Assembly: GCA_964036045.1 (NCBI GenBank)
Contig: OZ038393.1
Span: 47,794,429-47,858,428 of the forward strand
From: Eutreptiella sp. 'Long Island Sound 2002'
Taxonomy: Eukaryota > Euglenozoa > Euglenophyceae > Eutreptiales > Eutreptiaceae
Direction: 5' to 3'
Length of the DNA: 64,000 bases
Numbering within the stretch: position 1 is the stretch's first letter; each line of letters starts with the position of its first letter. Below are positions 38,757-50,041 of this stretch, piece by piece. The translations under genes were made by a program, and so were the position numbers. The notes under the pieces are model-generated. The model saw nothing but the letters and a program-made list of their open reading frames with translations. It searched no databases and was not told the origin of the DNA.

Positions 38757-39281
38757 GACATGGCCCGCAGCAGCTCCCTCCTGCTGCGATCTGCTCAGAC
38801 TTTGTCCACCACGTTGCTGGGCTTTGAGTTCCTTCAAGGTCCTCAGCATGTCCTCAGCAGCCTCCTCGATCGACCTCACGCGTCGGTCTGGGCCGGGTCC
38901 ACCACCATAGCCTCTTTCTCCGCCTTTCCCTTGGCCTTTGCCTTGGCCTTTTCCCCCGTCTCCGCCCTTTGCCTTCCAATCAGCAATCCGCTGCTCCTTG
39001 GGCTTCATCCCGGGGTGGGCGGTGAAGTAGGCCTTCTTGTCCGCCTCATACACCTTGCACTGACGGTGGTCGTGTGCATGGTTGTTTCCCTTGCCATAAC
39101 AGACCCAGCACCCATCGTGCTGAGACCTGTACTCCCGGAACGAGAGCGGTGGGTTCCTGATCCTCCTTGGCTCTTTGCCCTTCTTGGGTCCCATCCGGCT
39201 CCATCTGGACCGATCCTGCCCATGGTCCCTCACGTTGTGCGCCACAAACGCGTAGAAATGGGCCTCCTCGTGATCCTCCCG
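38757..39281 (-). pseudogene. gag: X gag nucleocapsid with expanded zinc knuckle, unit 1
   Basis: Sense starts about 39280 (FYAFVAHNVRD, matching CAFVANN in Y). PPLSFREYRSQHDGCWVCYG leads into the knuckle C-x2-C-x8-H-x4-C (CWVC ... HDHRQC). A Lys/Gly-rich stretch (KGQGKGQGKGG) and a helical, charged end (EEAAEDMLRTLKELKAQQ) follow, ending AAAGHV before the UAG. The capsid upstream lies in another frame, so a frameshift separates them at about 39300-39372 in both units. Confidence 0.83.
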
Positions 39282-39371
39282 GGACCCGGTCCAGTGGTCT
39301 TGGCCACTTCCACTACCATCCTCCGCGGAGTTGGATGTGTCCTCCTGGATCTCCTGATGATGGCGGTCTTC

Positions 39372-40448
39372 TCAGTGGCCTCGTTGTCCATGGCCTTGTC
39401 CATCCTGCACGTGGGCCTCGTTCTTGGCGTTGAGCTTCAGCTCCACCGTGATGTACTTCACGATCTTGTCCAGGCTCGTGCGGGCGAAGATGACCTGCAT
39501 CCTCAGCGGCTCTCCGCGCCTCCACTCCACGTTGTTGAGGCGCATCAGCCTTTGCCCCATGGTGTCGCCGAACACCTCCACGTAGACGGCGTTCTTCAAC
39601 CCCAACATTCGGCTGGGCTCGCCGAGGTTTCGCCGGAAAAACTCCATTATTCCGGCGTGGCTGTCCTCCGATGCCATGATCCGTACGGCCACGCGCTTCT
39701 TTGCTCTCTTCTTTTCCTCATCCTCCACTCTTCCCTTCCAGTTCTCCGGGAGGACGTCTCTCAGCAGGTGGCGGATCTCGCTGGCCTCATTCCAGTCCTC
39801 CACCAGCTTGAGGCTTCTTCGGTACTTTCGGATGTACCGATTCCATTCCCGGACCCTCAGCTCTCCGCGCTCCAGCGGCAGCGGAATGGACCACAAATCC
39901 TCCAACTTCTGGTTGGGGGCGTCCACTCGCTCCTCGTCCTCCAGCCACTGGAGGCAGGCCTGCTCCGTCTGGATCATTCCCTCGCGGATCTGATCCCTGA
40001 GCTCCTCCTTCAGGTCCTGCGCCAGCCTGTGTGGAAATGTCCGGCATACCCACTTGTCCCTTGGCGCCCCTCTCATCTCGCCGACGACCTCCTCGGCGAA
40101 GTCCTCCCAATCCAGGATGAAGTCGTCCAGGTTGGAGGGGTTGGCGTCGTAATAGGGGATTTTGATTCCCCTGAGGTTGTCAATCCTGATGGCGTCTCCG
40201 ACGTCCGCAGCCACTACTCCACCGAGACAGATACCACCTGTGGCCGGGGGGTGTGAGTACACTCCCTGTACATCCCTCTCCTCCATGGAGTGCGGTCCAG
40301 TTGGGCCTGAACCCATGGTGTTTGGAATGCGGGAAGGACTTGCTCCACCGGCTGTCCATATCCCCGAATGGGGGTCCTTCACCCCCAGGTTTCTGCCTGG
40401 GTGGCCTCGACCATGTCCGTCGGCGCTTCCCATGGTTCGTCCCTGCAT
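39372..40448 (-). pseudogene. gag: X gag capsid region, unit 1
   Basis: 358-codon ORF. The middle resembles a retrotransposon capsid: YYDANPSNLDDFILDWEDFA, then APRDKWVCRTFPHRLAQDL and LEDLWSIPLPLERGEL, WNRYIRKYRRSLKLVEDW. The C-terminal half (GLKNAVYVEVFGDTMGQRL, PLRMQVIFARTSLD) resembles the truncated gag of Y. N-terminal residues before about 40330 are Pro/Gly-rich. It overlaps the coiled-coil ORF (40379-41089) in another frame, so a frameshift joins or separates them. Its partner in unit 2 is 43529-44605. Confidence 0.82.
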
Positions 40449-41089
40449 GGTCTGGCTCTGGATCTCCTCGGGTCCGTGGTTGCGTGCCCTTCCCGCATGG
40501 ACCCAGCCGGTGCCGTGTGGTCCCGGAGCATTGTGGATTCGCTGAACATGGGAACAAACGCCAGCGCACCCGGGTCAACACGCGGAGGCGCGTAGGGTGC
40601 CTCTGCCGGGCCGCCCATCGGTTTATCCATGGCGCTCCGGAGGGTCTTAACCTGCTCCACCAGCTCTGCCGCTGCTGGCTTTGCCGGGAGCTCCAGACCC
40701 GAGCTGAGGGGCTGTCCCTCCTCTAGCCTTTTCAGGCGTCCCGACATGTCCTTCACTAGGTGGAGGAGGCTGTCCACCACTCTCTCTTGCTTCTGCAGGC
40801 CCAGCTCTAGATTCTCCCGGTACCGGTCCTGTTTCGCTCGCAGCTCCGCCATGTCTCTCTCCGCGGCCGACTGGTCATCCAGGATCATGGCAACGTCCTC
40901 CTGTAGGCCGTCCTTCGCGTTGTCCAGGCGGTCGAGGCGATGCACGATGGCGTCCATCCCCATCTTTGGGTACTTGCCCATGAGGAAGGACACGTGCTCG
41001 CAGTGGCACTCAGCGTGCTTTCCACCTGATCCGGCGCATCCCGCAGTTCCCGGCGCCTCGGACTCTTCCGCCATGGGTGTGTCGCCCAT
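40379..41089 (-). pseudogene. gag: X gag N-terminal coiled-coil region, unit 1
   Basis: Contains a His/Cys patch (KHAECHCEHVSFLMGKYP), then a long heptad-rich stretch (AIVHRLDRLDNAKDGLQED, RDMAELRAKQDRYRENLEL, QKQERVVDSLLHLVKDMSG). E1 has a coiled coil at the same place before capsid, so the domain layout is shared. The unit begins in mid-gag, so this copy lacks the N-terminal segment found upstream of unit 2. Confidence 0.78.
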
Positions 41090-41396
41090 GCTATCCCGCG
41101 TTGGCTCGGTATCGATACAACCGACCGCACTGCGGTATAGGTCTCTTCCGGGTCCGAATCCGACTTCTCCTCGTCCGAAATACCGTCTTCATCGTCGTGG
41201 GGTGAACTTCCCACCGATAATCTTCGAAATTTGCGGCGTCGGGCTGGTTCTTGTCGCTATCGGCCCCCATTCTTGGTAAATCCCACATCGGCGGGTCCGA
41301 CCCAACCGGACCATTATATTGGTCTGCGATGTGATCCATGACCCTCGCCACGAACTCATCCTTCTCGTACTTGCCGGTGACCAACATTTTGTCATC

Positions 41397-42569
41397 TCAC
41401 CAATGCTGAGATGTGAACATGGCCCGCCTCTTCTTGGCAGCCACACGGTCGTGCATCCCCATCCGCATGTAGTTGACGATGTCGTCGATCTCGGCGTGGG
41501 ACAGGACGTCAATGCCATCAATAGGCTGATCCGTCCGCTCCTTGGGCTCAAACATGACCTTCATGGGCACCGCCTCCACCCTACGGATGAATGCTTCATC
41601 ACCCGTGGGCTGGGCTTGCGCCCCATCCACCAAGAAAGCCTTGGTACCCCACGCTTGACCCTGGGAGGGCATTGATACACCCTTGGCATCGATGAACAAC
41701 TCCTTCTCTGGCCTGAATGACATCTCGTTCAGGGTGATGGAGTCCAGCGTCGACTTGAGACCCTCCAGCGGACATGGGGTGGATCCTATGCCGGTTATGA
41801 CCAGGATTCCCTTCGTGCTATCCGGGACGATCTTCTCCACCGTACATCTGGTATTGTCCAGGGAGCCATGCCAATACATGGGCCCCCACTCCTTCAAACC
41901 CCAATGCCTGTGCCAGGCTGAGTCTCCCCGATGCCAATGCCTCCTACACTTCCGCAAAAGTGGGGCATCCCGGGAAGCGAAGACGTCCGTCTCGGGCGCT
42001 TCGGCTCCCAGCGTCTGGATCATCCTGTCATAGACCTGCGGCGCCATTCCATGCTCCGTGAGCTGAACTCCGCGGTCTCCCCTGGACTTGGCACCCACAG
42101 CTTGCACCGCTCGGACGATCCGATCCTCTTCCTCAGCATTCCATTGGGATGATCCGCATGCATAATCCGTGGACAGCCATGTGAGGCATTCATCATCCTC
42201 CAGGACCAGCGTTGCGCGATGGGGAAGGGCTCCAATGGCATTTGCCACCATGAAGTCATACCCCATGATCATATCCCAATCTGTAATGTCGGCCACATAG
42301 AAGTTCCCAGATAGAGTGCTTCTCTTCGCCAGATCAGGGCGGTTCAAGCGCTCATGCTCCCAGAATTCCATACTGATAATGGCCTCATGGGTACCACCAC
42401 CCATGATCTCTCCATTGTCCACCTTCAGGCGCACCGGTCTACGGCTGGGCTGCAGGGATTCCTCCTTGAACAACCCTCTCCGGACCAGGCTCACCTGGGC
42501 ACCCGTATCCACCAAAACATCCACCACCAACTCCTCTTGTCCGCACCGTACACGCACCTTCAAGTGCAA
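41397..42569 (-). pseudogene. pol: X protease and methylase-like module, unit 2
   Basis: Near-identical to 36901-38412: protease ELVVDVLVDTGAQVSLV (V for G in unit 1), WDMIMGYDFMV, and the module ETDVFASRDAP ... KGILVITGIG. It stops at TGA after TSQHW, where unit 1 reads TYPHWWDDKMLVTGK; the patch of changed bases around 41397-41415 looks like a short local rearrangement. The linker continues at 41387-41108 in frame. Confidence 0.83.
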
Positions 42570-42910
42570 CTGCCGCTCGTCACCATGCGGTGTATGGACG
42601 ATCTCACGGCATGCAACTCTAGCACATCCGGGTGCATCAGGACTTCGAGGGTATGGTCACGGATGGTGTAGATCTTGGGCTGGTCCTGCCCGTCCACGGG
42701 GCTCTCCGTGGTCGCTCCTTCCTTCTTGCCACGTCCCTTGCCCACATCAACTTCCCTTGGCAGGGCGCTCCAGGGGTTTGGAGTGGCGAAACTCCGTGGT
42801 TTTGGCTCTTCTGGAGCCTTCTTCGGCACCCGATGTGTCTTCGCTTTCTCTGGGATTCCACTGATTTTCGGAGGACAGACCTCCGAGGTCCCACTCCCGT
42901 GGGGGCTCCT
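42560..42910 (-). pseudogene. pol: X pol start after the UAG, unit 2
   Basis: Copy of 38403-38753 with the same one-base deletion after LELHAV. It follows the UAG at 42913-42911 in frame with gag. Confidence 0.78.
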
Positions 42911-42913
42911 CTA

Positions 42914-43438
42914 GACATGGCCCGCAGCAGCTCCCTCCTGCTGCGATCTGCTCAGACTTTGTCCACCACGTTGCTGGGCTTTGAGTTCCTTCAAGGTCCT
43001 CAGCATGTCCTCAGCAGCCTCCTCGATCGACCTCACGCGTCGGTCTGGGCCGGGTCCACCACCATAGCCTCTTTATCCGCCTTTCCCTTGGCCTTTGCCT
43101 TGGCCTTTTCCCCCGTCTCCGCCCTTTGCCTTCCAATCAGCAATCCGCTGCTCCTTGGGCTTCATCTTGGGGTGGGCGGTGAAGTAGGCCTTCTTGTCCG
43201 CCTCATACACCTTGCACTGACGGTGGTCGTGTGCATGGTTGTTTCCCTTGCCAAAACAGACCCAGCACCCGTCGTGCTGAGACCTGTACTCCCGGAACGA
43301 GAGCGGTGGGTTCCCGATCCTCCTTGGCTCTTTGCCCTTCTTGGGTCCGATCCGGCTCCATCTGGACCGATCCTGCCCATGGTCCCTCACGTTGTGCGCC
43401 ACAAACGCGTAGAAATGGGCCTCCTCGTGATCCTCCCG
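42914..43438 (-). pseudogene. gag: X gag nucleocapsid with expanded zinc knuckle, unit 2
   Basis: Copy of 38757-39281. CWVCFGKGNNHAHDHRQC keeps the knuckle (Y to F change beside it). A GAA to TAA change at 43075-43073, within KGGERGYGG of unit 1, truncates the protein before its helical end. Confidence 0.8.
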
Positions 43439-43528
43439 GGACCCGGTCCAGTGGTCTTGGCCACTTCCACTACCATCCTCCGCGGAGTTGGATGTGTCCT
43501 CCTGGATCTCCCGATGATGGCGGTCTTC

Positions 43529-44605
43529 TCAGTGGCCTCGTTGTCCATGGCCTTGTCGATCCTGCACGTGGGCCTCGTTCTTGGCGTTGAGCTTCAGCTC
43601 CACCGTGATGTAATTCACGATCTCGTCCAGGCTCGTGCGGGCGAAGATGACCTGCATCCTCAGCGGCTCTCCGCGCCTCCACTCCACGTTGTTCAGGCGC
43701 ATCAGCCTTTGCCCCATGGTGTCGCCGAACACCTCCACGTAGACGGCGTTCTTCAACCCCAACATTCGGCTGGGCTCGCCGAGGTTTCGCCGGAAAAACT
43801 CCATTATTCCGGCGTGGGTGTCCTCCGATGCCATGATCAGTACGGCCACGCACTTCTTTGCTCTCTTCTTCTCCTCATCCTCCACTCTTCCCTTCCAGTT
43901 CCCGGGGAGGACGTCTCTCAGCAGGTGGCGGATCTCGCTGGCCTCATTCCAGTCCTCCACCAGCTTGAGGCTTCTTCGGTACTTTCGGATGTACCGATTC
44001 CATTCCCGGACCCTCAGCTCTCCGCGCTCCAGCGGCAGCGGAATGGACCACAAATCCTCCAACTTCTGGTTTGGGGCGTCCACTTGCTGCTCGTCCTCCA
44101 GCCAATGGAGGCAGGCCTGCTCTGTCTGGATCATTCCCTCGCGGATCTGATCCCTGAGCTCCTCCTTCAGGTCCTGCGCCAGCCTGTGTGGAAATGTCCG
44201 GCATACCCACTTGTCCCTTGGCGCTCCTCTCATCTCGCCGACGACCTCCTCGGCGAAGTCCTCCCAATCCAGGATGAAGTCGTCCAGGTTGGAGGGGTTT
44301 GCATCGTAATAGGGGATTTTGATTCCCCTGAGGTCGTCAATCCTGATGGCGTCTCCGACGTCCGCAGCCACTACTCCACCGAGACAGATACCACCTGTGG
44401 CCGGGGGGTGTGAGTACACTCCCCGTACATCCCTCTCCTCCATGGAGTGCGGTCCAGTTGGGCCTGAACCCATGGGGTTTGGAATGCGGGAAGGACTTGC
44501 TCCACCGGCTGTCCATATCCCTGAATGGGGGTCCTTCACCCACAGGTTTCTGCCTGGGTGGCCTCGACCATGTCCGTCGGCGCTTCTCATGGTTCGTCCC
44601 TGCAT
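43529..44605 (-). pseudogene. gag: X gag capsid region, unit 2
   Basis: Copy of 39372-40448 with scattered substitutions (for example QACLHWLEDEQQVDAP against QACLQWLEDEERVDAP). Same capsid-like blocks and the same frame conflict with the upstream coiled-coil ORF. Confidence 0.82.
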
Positions 44606-45312
44606 GGTCTGGCTCTGGATCTCCTCGGGTCCGTGGTTGCGTGCCCTTCCCGCATGGACCCAGCCGGTGCCGTGTGTTCCCGGAGCATTGTGGATTCGCT
44701 GAACATGGGAACAAACGCCAGCGCACCCAGGTCAACACGCGGAGGCGTGTAGGGTGCCTCTGCCGGGCCGCCCATCGGTTTATCCATGGCGCTCCGGAGG
44801 GTCTTAACCCGCTCCACCAGCTCTGCCGCTGCTGGCTTTGCCGGGAGCTCCGGACCCGAGGTGAGGGGCTGTCCCTCCTCTAGCCTTTTCAGGCGTCCCG
44901 ACATGTCCTTCACTAGGTGGAGGAGGCTGTCCACCACTCGCTGCTGCTTCTGCAGGCCCAGCTCTAGATTCTCCCGGTACCGGTCCCGTTTCGCTCGCAG
45001 CTCCGCCATGTCTCTCTCTGCGGCCGACTGGTCATCCAGGATCATGGCAACGTCCTCCTGTAGGCCGTCCTTCGCGTTGTCCAGGCGGTCGAGGCGATGC
45101 ACGATGGCGTCCATCCCCATCTTTGGGTACTTGCCCATGAGGAAGGACACGTGCTCGCAGTGGCACTCAGCGTGCTTTCCACCTGATCCGGCGCATCCCG
45201 CAGTTCCCGGCGCCTCGGACTCTTCCGCCATGGGTGTGTCGCCCATGCTATCCCGCGTTGGCTCCGTGTGCCGGGCCACAGGCGCCGTTCTGGCTCTGGC
45301 GGACCTCTCCAA
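44587..45312 (-). pseudogene. gag: X gag N-terminal coiled-coil region, unit 2
   Basis: Copy of 40379-41089, but continuing upstream of the duplication breakpoint into unique gag sequence (SARARTAPVARHTEPTRDS). The ORF stops with TGA/TAA-type termination after PCRDEP, where unit 1 reads PCRDEPWEAP, so a stop was gained in this unit. The coiled-coil heptads are intact. Confidence 0.78.
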
Positions 45313-45322
45313 CGCCTAGGCG

Positions 45323-45643
45323 TCATGCTCCAGGCTGGGTTTTGGGGCCGTGTTTCGCCATTGTGGGCGGTCTGGCCGTCTCCTCCGACTCCGAAGGTTG
45401 CTCATAAGCTGTCCGATAGCCCTTGGAGTGCCCCTCGGAGTTCCACAGCCTGACCGGGCTGGGGTCCGTATCCATAGCCCCGGCGTCCCCTGCCGCGGGC
45501 TTGGGTGACCCGCACTTCCGGTAGCGCCGGGCTCGTCCTCCACTGCTGCCTGAATGGCAGGTCTCCTCAGAGTCCCCCGCAGCGGGACTGAGGTTGCATG
45601 CCTTTCGGCAGAGACGCTCACACATGGAGACCAGGTCCTCCAT
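45323..45643 (-). pseudogene. gag: X gag start region
   Basis: ATG at 45643, about 200 bases after the PBS. MEDLVSMCERLCRKACNLSP opens a Ser/Gly/Arg-rich segment ending TMAKHGPKTQPGA. It is out of frame with the following coiled-coil ORF (45312-44587), so either a frameshift or a different start is needed. There is no recognised domain. Another ORF from the LTR/PBS junction (45861-45316) overlaps it in a different frame and is less protein-like. Confidence 0.45.
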
Positions 45644-45846
45644 GTCAAGTCCTCCTCTTCCCGAACGTCATACTTATCTTCGGGCTTCAACTTCCGGAGT
45701 TCGCCATGATCCTGAGCGTCTCGGCTCTTCACTGCCCCCATCCGGTGTGGTCTCCACCGAGTCCACAATATGCACTCGGGGCGTACTTGGGCAGGGCTCA
45801 TAGGGGCCCAAGTCCCCGAGTCGGCGGTAGGTAGGGGCAGCAGGTA

Positions 45847-45860
45847 CGCCTCTGCTACCA
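45847..45860 (-). other. Primer-binding site of X
   Basis: Minus strand TGGTAGCAGAGGCG directly after the LTR end CCTTCTTTA. Identical over 14 bases to the PBS of E1. Confidence 0.88.
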
Positions 45861-48229
45861 TAAAGAAGGTCCCTACCAGGACCGGCCCCTGCTGTGCCCC
45901 TTCCGCCTCTCACCCCTGCTGACTTGCTCCTGATCAGCGATTGCATTCCTCAAGATTCAGGGTCCAAAATCCAAAAATATAGAAAATACAATCCTCCTTC
46001 AACCCTGAATAGCAACCAGATCCCAAAAATACAGCAATAACCCAATCCACAATCCAATCCACTCTGCGGGCTTCTGTTCAGCACACCGGTCGTCCCACGG
46101 TGGCGGGCATGTACAAGAATTGCACCAAAGAGGAAAGCCCTGAAATTGGCATATGAACACAAATAAAGCAAAGTTGGGGAAAGATGGTAAACATACACAG
46201 ACTCAGCCATAGACCCCTCATTCCCTGGACTCAAGACCTTCCCCTGATTCACCGACATGATGCCCTGAACCCAGTCAAATAAGATGGCTAAATGCCATGT
46301 GTCAAAAGTCACTACACAAACCCCAAAAATGTATTCCCTCCCAAGCCTCTGAATCCTAGCCCAAGGAGGGGCGTGGCGTGTCATGGCCTAGAGTGGCACT
46401 CAAAACCATGCCCTACCGTGACATAACCTTGGTTGGACCTGGAGTCGAATGGGCTTGGAGAACGGCCCCATGAAGATGACCTCATAACCTAGCAAAGTCA
46501 GGCAAATCACACCATAGTGCCCAAAACTTAATTATATACTCAAAAATGCATACGGCAAATGTTCAAATGCTCCATGCACGTGTCAAACCGGAAAGTAACA
46601 TACAAGGGTTTTATAGACCAAATGTTCATTCCCAAGAATATCCCATCATTGGCTCCGAAACCCCTCCAGTTATGTACATGACATGCTTCACAAGTCAACT
46701 CATGAATTTGAGACCTGATTTTGTGAGGCCTCGTGTGCCAAGCCAAAGTGACCACATGATCCGGCATATGGTGAGATACAACACCGAAGCATATGCCAAC
46801 ATATAGGCAACATACCATAGTTCACGGATCTCTAGGCACTTTACTGTTAGTCGACCAGTTGAGCACATAGAACACAAAAATGAGCATAAAATGAGGTCAA
46901 AAACATGCAAATAATGCCAAATTTAAGAGAATTACAATAGTATATAACTTCGCTCACCCATGGTATCAACATATGATTCAAAACACAATTGCTTGGGACC
47001 ATTTGCAAACAATCCCCCCACTTGGATCCCCACATGGACCCATAGGGACACCTTCAAACCTCCTCCCAACACGCACCACGAGAATGGGAAAATTGATAAT
47101 GGCACTTGTGGGTCGCTCCGTAAGCCCTCCCACATGCACTATACGAGCGGTAGACTTGGTCTAGCCCTATGGAGTTCACCATTGGGACATGGGCGAAGCC
47201 CTTGCCACGTATGACTCCATATATCTTCCTACAAACGGAGATATATAACATGGGCGTGAGCATATCGAAGCACATACCATGCATATAACACATACCCTCA
47301 AAACGGGGCTCCCACCATGATATGCCATGTTCCTCCATGGACATAACTTCACGTTAAAAATACGTAGGAACCCAAATGAAAGTATCTATGCAACCCCAAC
47401 ACTCATGCGGTACACTCGAAAGTCGCATTCAAATATTCGGTTGCACGGTCCAAGAGTTATATATCACTTTCTACCCCGTTGACCATTATCCCTTGCTACA
47501 CCCGGCATGTGTACACACCAAAGGCGTTTGATGCTTATTAAATTAAGTTGAGACCAAGGCGGTTCCAACCCAATTCTCGAAATTGATATTCCTCGCCATG
47601 AGTTGGAGATATAATTCTTCAAAGTGGCCTCACAAATCACTTTTGTTTCGACTATGTCTCCAAGCAAAATGAAGGGCACAACAAAAGGAAGGTTGATTCG
47701 TGATCGGGGAAAAATGTATGACCACTCGAGTTTCATCATATCAAGTGCGGCGATGTCGAAGTCGAAAATCCGATTCTGAATGTCTGAAGAAATCGGATTA
47801 ATTTTGCGAGTGTATAATATGAAAATTGCGGAAGCAACGAACCCTTTACTGATGAAATCTGACCCTTCATCGGGGTTTCCGCCAAAATATCTGTAAATAA
47901 CAGTTAACCAATCGGCTACCGCAAAATCGCGAGCCAACTGACAGTCGCCGATACATTGACAATCAGAACGGAAGGCTGAAAAATTACGGAAACTTTATGA
48001 TAAAAAAACCCTGTTGATTCCTGATATTCTGATATATAAATCTCAGCTGGCGGCGCCTCGGTACTGAATATGGCCGCTCATAGCCGGAATGGCCAAACCT
48101 ATCACACTATCACATCGGGATAGGCCAGGTGGATGAGAGAGTATGACATCAGCCAATGGCGGCTTGCCGGTACAAATATACACACCCCAAGTGACCCCAA
48201 GATGGCCACGGGGGTCCAAACCGGCTTCA
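45861..48229 (-). repeat. 5' LTR of X (2369 bp)
   Basis: Starts TGAAGCCGGTTTGG at 48229, ends CCTTCTTTA at 45861, next to the PBS. Partner of 18067-20434. It contains the conserved TATA-type core at about 48005-48055. Confidence 0.92.
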
Positions 48230-50030
48230 CTAATTGCCCTTCTCTCCTGGCTAGGTTCCTTGCCCCATGGAGATATGGTAGTTCCAATATGGCATAAAAT
48301 GGCAAAAACAGGGAAATTCGGTTAAAATGGCCCGCACTCATGATTCCATATCTCCATGGCCACGGCGAGGATCCTTCCAACCAAAGATGCTTTAGACACA
48401 GAGGACTTAGGTCCCGATATATGCCACTTGCCAACCCTCAAGGTCGCCTCTATCTATTTTCCCCCTTGGAGGGGAAATGACACACAAATGGGGCAGAATG
48501 GCAACATACCCCAAATTGGGTGACTCACAACTCTCCCTTCATGAGGAGAGGCCTCATGGGGAACACCCCATTTGATGCGGGTTTATGTGCCCTCCCCGAA
48601 TCGCCCTTACCCTTGGTCAAGTGGCGCACACAACCTCGGTGGTAAAATCAGGGGGAGAATGAGTTTTTGGCCATTCTGGGCAAAACGGCCAAAATTCACC
48701 CAAAAGTGGTCACTCGAAAAATCATATCTCCGTATCACAAGAGATATGAGCCTCCGGCTTTCGCATGGATGCATACTGAAGCTTTGCTTCCGTTTTGCAT
48801 CAAGTGTCGGGGTTCGAAGCATAATGAAAGCATTTTTAACACCCCAATCCTTGAGGCACACTATTTATGGGAGAAAGTGCATATATCGGCGATATCGGTA
48901 TGTACATATCTTTGGGTCATTGAGGAACACAAATATGAGTAAACATTTTTGGAGTAGGCCCATAGTATCTGCCTTCAAATATGCCCACTATGGTCAGATT
49001 GTCTCCGCCCACTCATGTCATTAGTGCTTGCATATGAGCGCGTGTGGAGAGAGGCAGTATGGCGCGCGTGCTTACAAGGCGACATTATGAAAAAAAGAAG
49101 ACAAGATTGTAAAAATCAACCAAGCCATCCACGAAGTCATTCGTGGTCTCCACTTTTACATATTGCCTTGGTTCAAGGTTCAACTCCATAAAGGCTTCGA
49201 TTACGAGCCTCGGGGGATTGGCCATGTTGGCCTAATTTTCGACCAAAGTTTGCCCTTTTTCAAAAAGTGAGTTTTGGTACGCATTGAATTCATGGAGCCA
49301 TCGTTGAGTTGGCTCAAAAAACGAGAATGAAATAGGGCTTTTGGTCTTGTGAGCATTGTGTTCGGTCATTAATGTTCATGCTGACAAGGCCACAAAGTTA
49401 GCGTTTGCGCACGCAAACGACTTGGGTTTACAACACCCATAGGCTGCCTAAAACATCTCTATTGCCCTCTTCCCCATGCAAAGTGATATGCCCGCGTGAA
49501 AGGGGCATGGATGAGAGGCATAGGAGGGGAATGTAGGGTTCCGTCTGAACTCATGGTCCTTGAGAACCATGAGTTCGAGCAATTGACGGAAAAGCTTGCG
49601 CGCTGATTTTCTCTCAGACGCAAAGGCGAAAAATTCTTGTGAACACACCAGATGAAAGTACAAGAAAAACCCTCTAGATCCAGCCCTTAAGTTCCTCCAG
49701 AACCTCAAAAGTACTCGGGAAAAATCCATCACAAAACTCGCCACGGAGAAGCGACGAAAGCGCGTGAGCAGGCGGCATCAGGCGGCGATTTCACGACAAT
49801 TCGAAATCACGGTAGAAATCGGGTATTTCATCGATTTCTAACCGAAAATCGACCAAGACAATGAAATTATGGTAATTCTACATCGATTTAATGGTTAGGG
49901 ATCGGGTTCCAGATCTCGCGGACTAGAGAATAGGGATATCCCGGTGACAGCCGGTGTCAACGGCTTACGCACGGGTGTGAGGGCTCACAGGCCTCCGGGC
50001 CATGGGCCGTAGGTTCTGGGTACCGCTTCA
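48230..50030 (-). repeat. Z 3' LTR, proximal (5') half
   Basis: Starts TGAAGCGGTACCCAGAACC at 50030 after Z's PPT; this start matches Y over about 20 bases, then diverges strongly. It runs to the X insertion at 48229 and continues at 18066. ORFs within it are short and unsupported. Confidence 0.72.
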
Positions 50031-50041
50031 CCCCTCTCCTT
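50031..50041 (-). other. Polypurine tract of Z
   Basis: AAGGAGAGGGG on the minus strand directly before the LTR start, one base different from the tract of Y. Confidence 0.82.

Larger units (their letters stand above)
36951..41107 (-). repeat. Tandem duplication in X, unit 1 (RT-proximal)
   Basis: Every feature from 36951 to 41107 recurs at +4157 in 41108-45264. The unit holds part of gag, the zinc knuckle, the UAG, protease and the methylase-like module. The junction at 41107/41108 reads TTGGCT|CGGTATCG. The copies differ by scattered single bases and one small rearranged patch near 37252/41397, so it is not a simple assembly copy. Confidence 0.92.
41108..45264 (-). repeat. Tandem duplication in X, unit 2 (LTR-proximal)
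   Basis: 4157 bp matching 36951-41107. It is contiguous with the 5' end of the element (gag start, PBS, LTR), so it keeps the original 5' junction, while unit 1 keeps the original junction to RT. Two unit-specific stops are noted: TAA in the nucleocapsid (43075-43073) and TGA after the protease/module ORF (41399-41397). Confidence 0.92.
18067..48229 (-). mobile_element. X: Ty3/gypsy element inserted in the Z LTR and itself split by Y
   Basis: 5' LTR 48229-45861, PBS 45860-45847, gag, UAG, protease, methylase-like module, RT up to 36206, then element Y (36205-23349), then the rest of RT, RNase H, integrase and chromodomain to 20854, PPT 20440-20435, 3' LTR 20434-18067. The two LTRs are 2369 and 2368 bp. 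Flanking bases are CCAA (18063-18066) and CTAA (48230-48233), a 4-base target duplication with one difference. A 4157-bp tandem duplication covers gag to the RT linker. Without Y the element is about 17.3 kb. Stops and frameshifts in gag, protease, RNase H and integrase make it non-functional as read. Confidence 0.92.

Noticed and set aside
38475-40256. 593-codon plus-strand ORF (and its copy at 42632-44413)
   Set aside because: It is antisense to X gag and protease, whose sense strand carries recognisable motifs. The long opening comes from codon bias of the sense strand.
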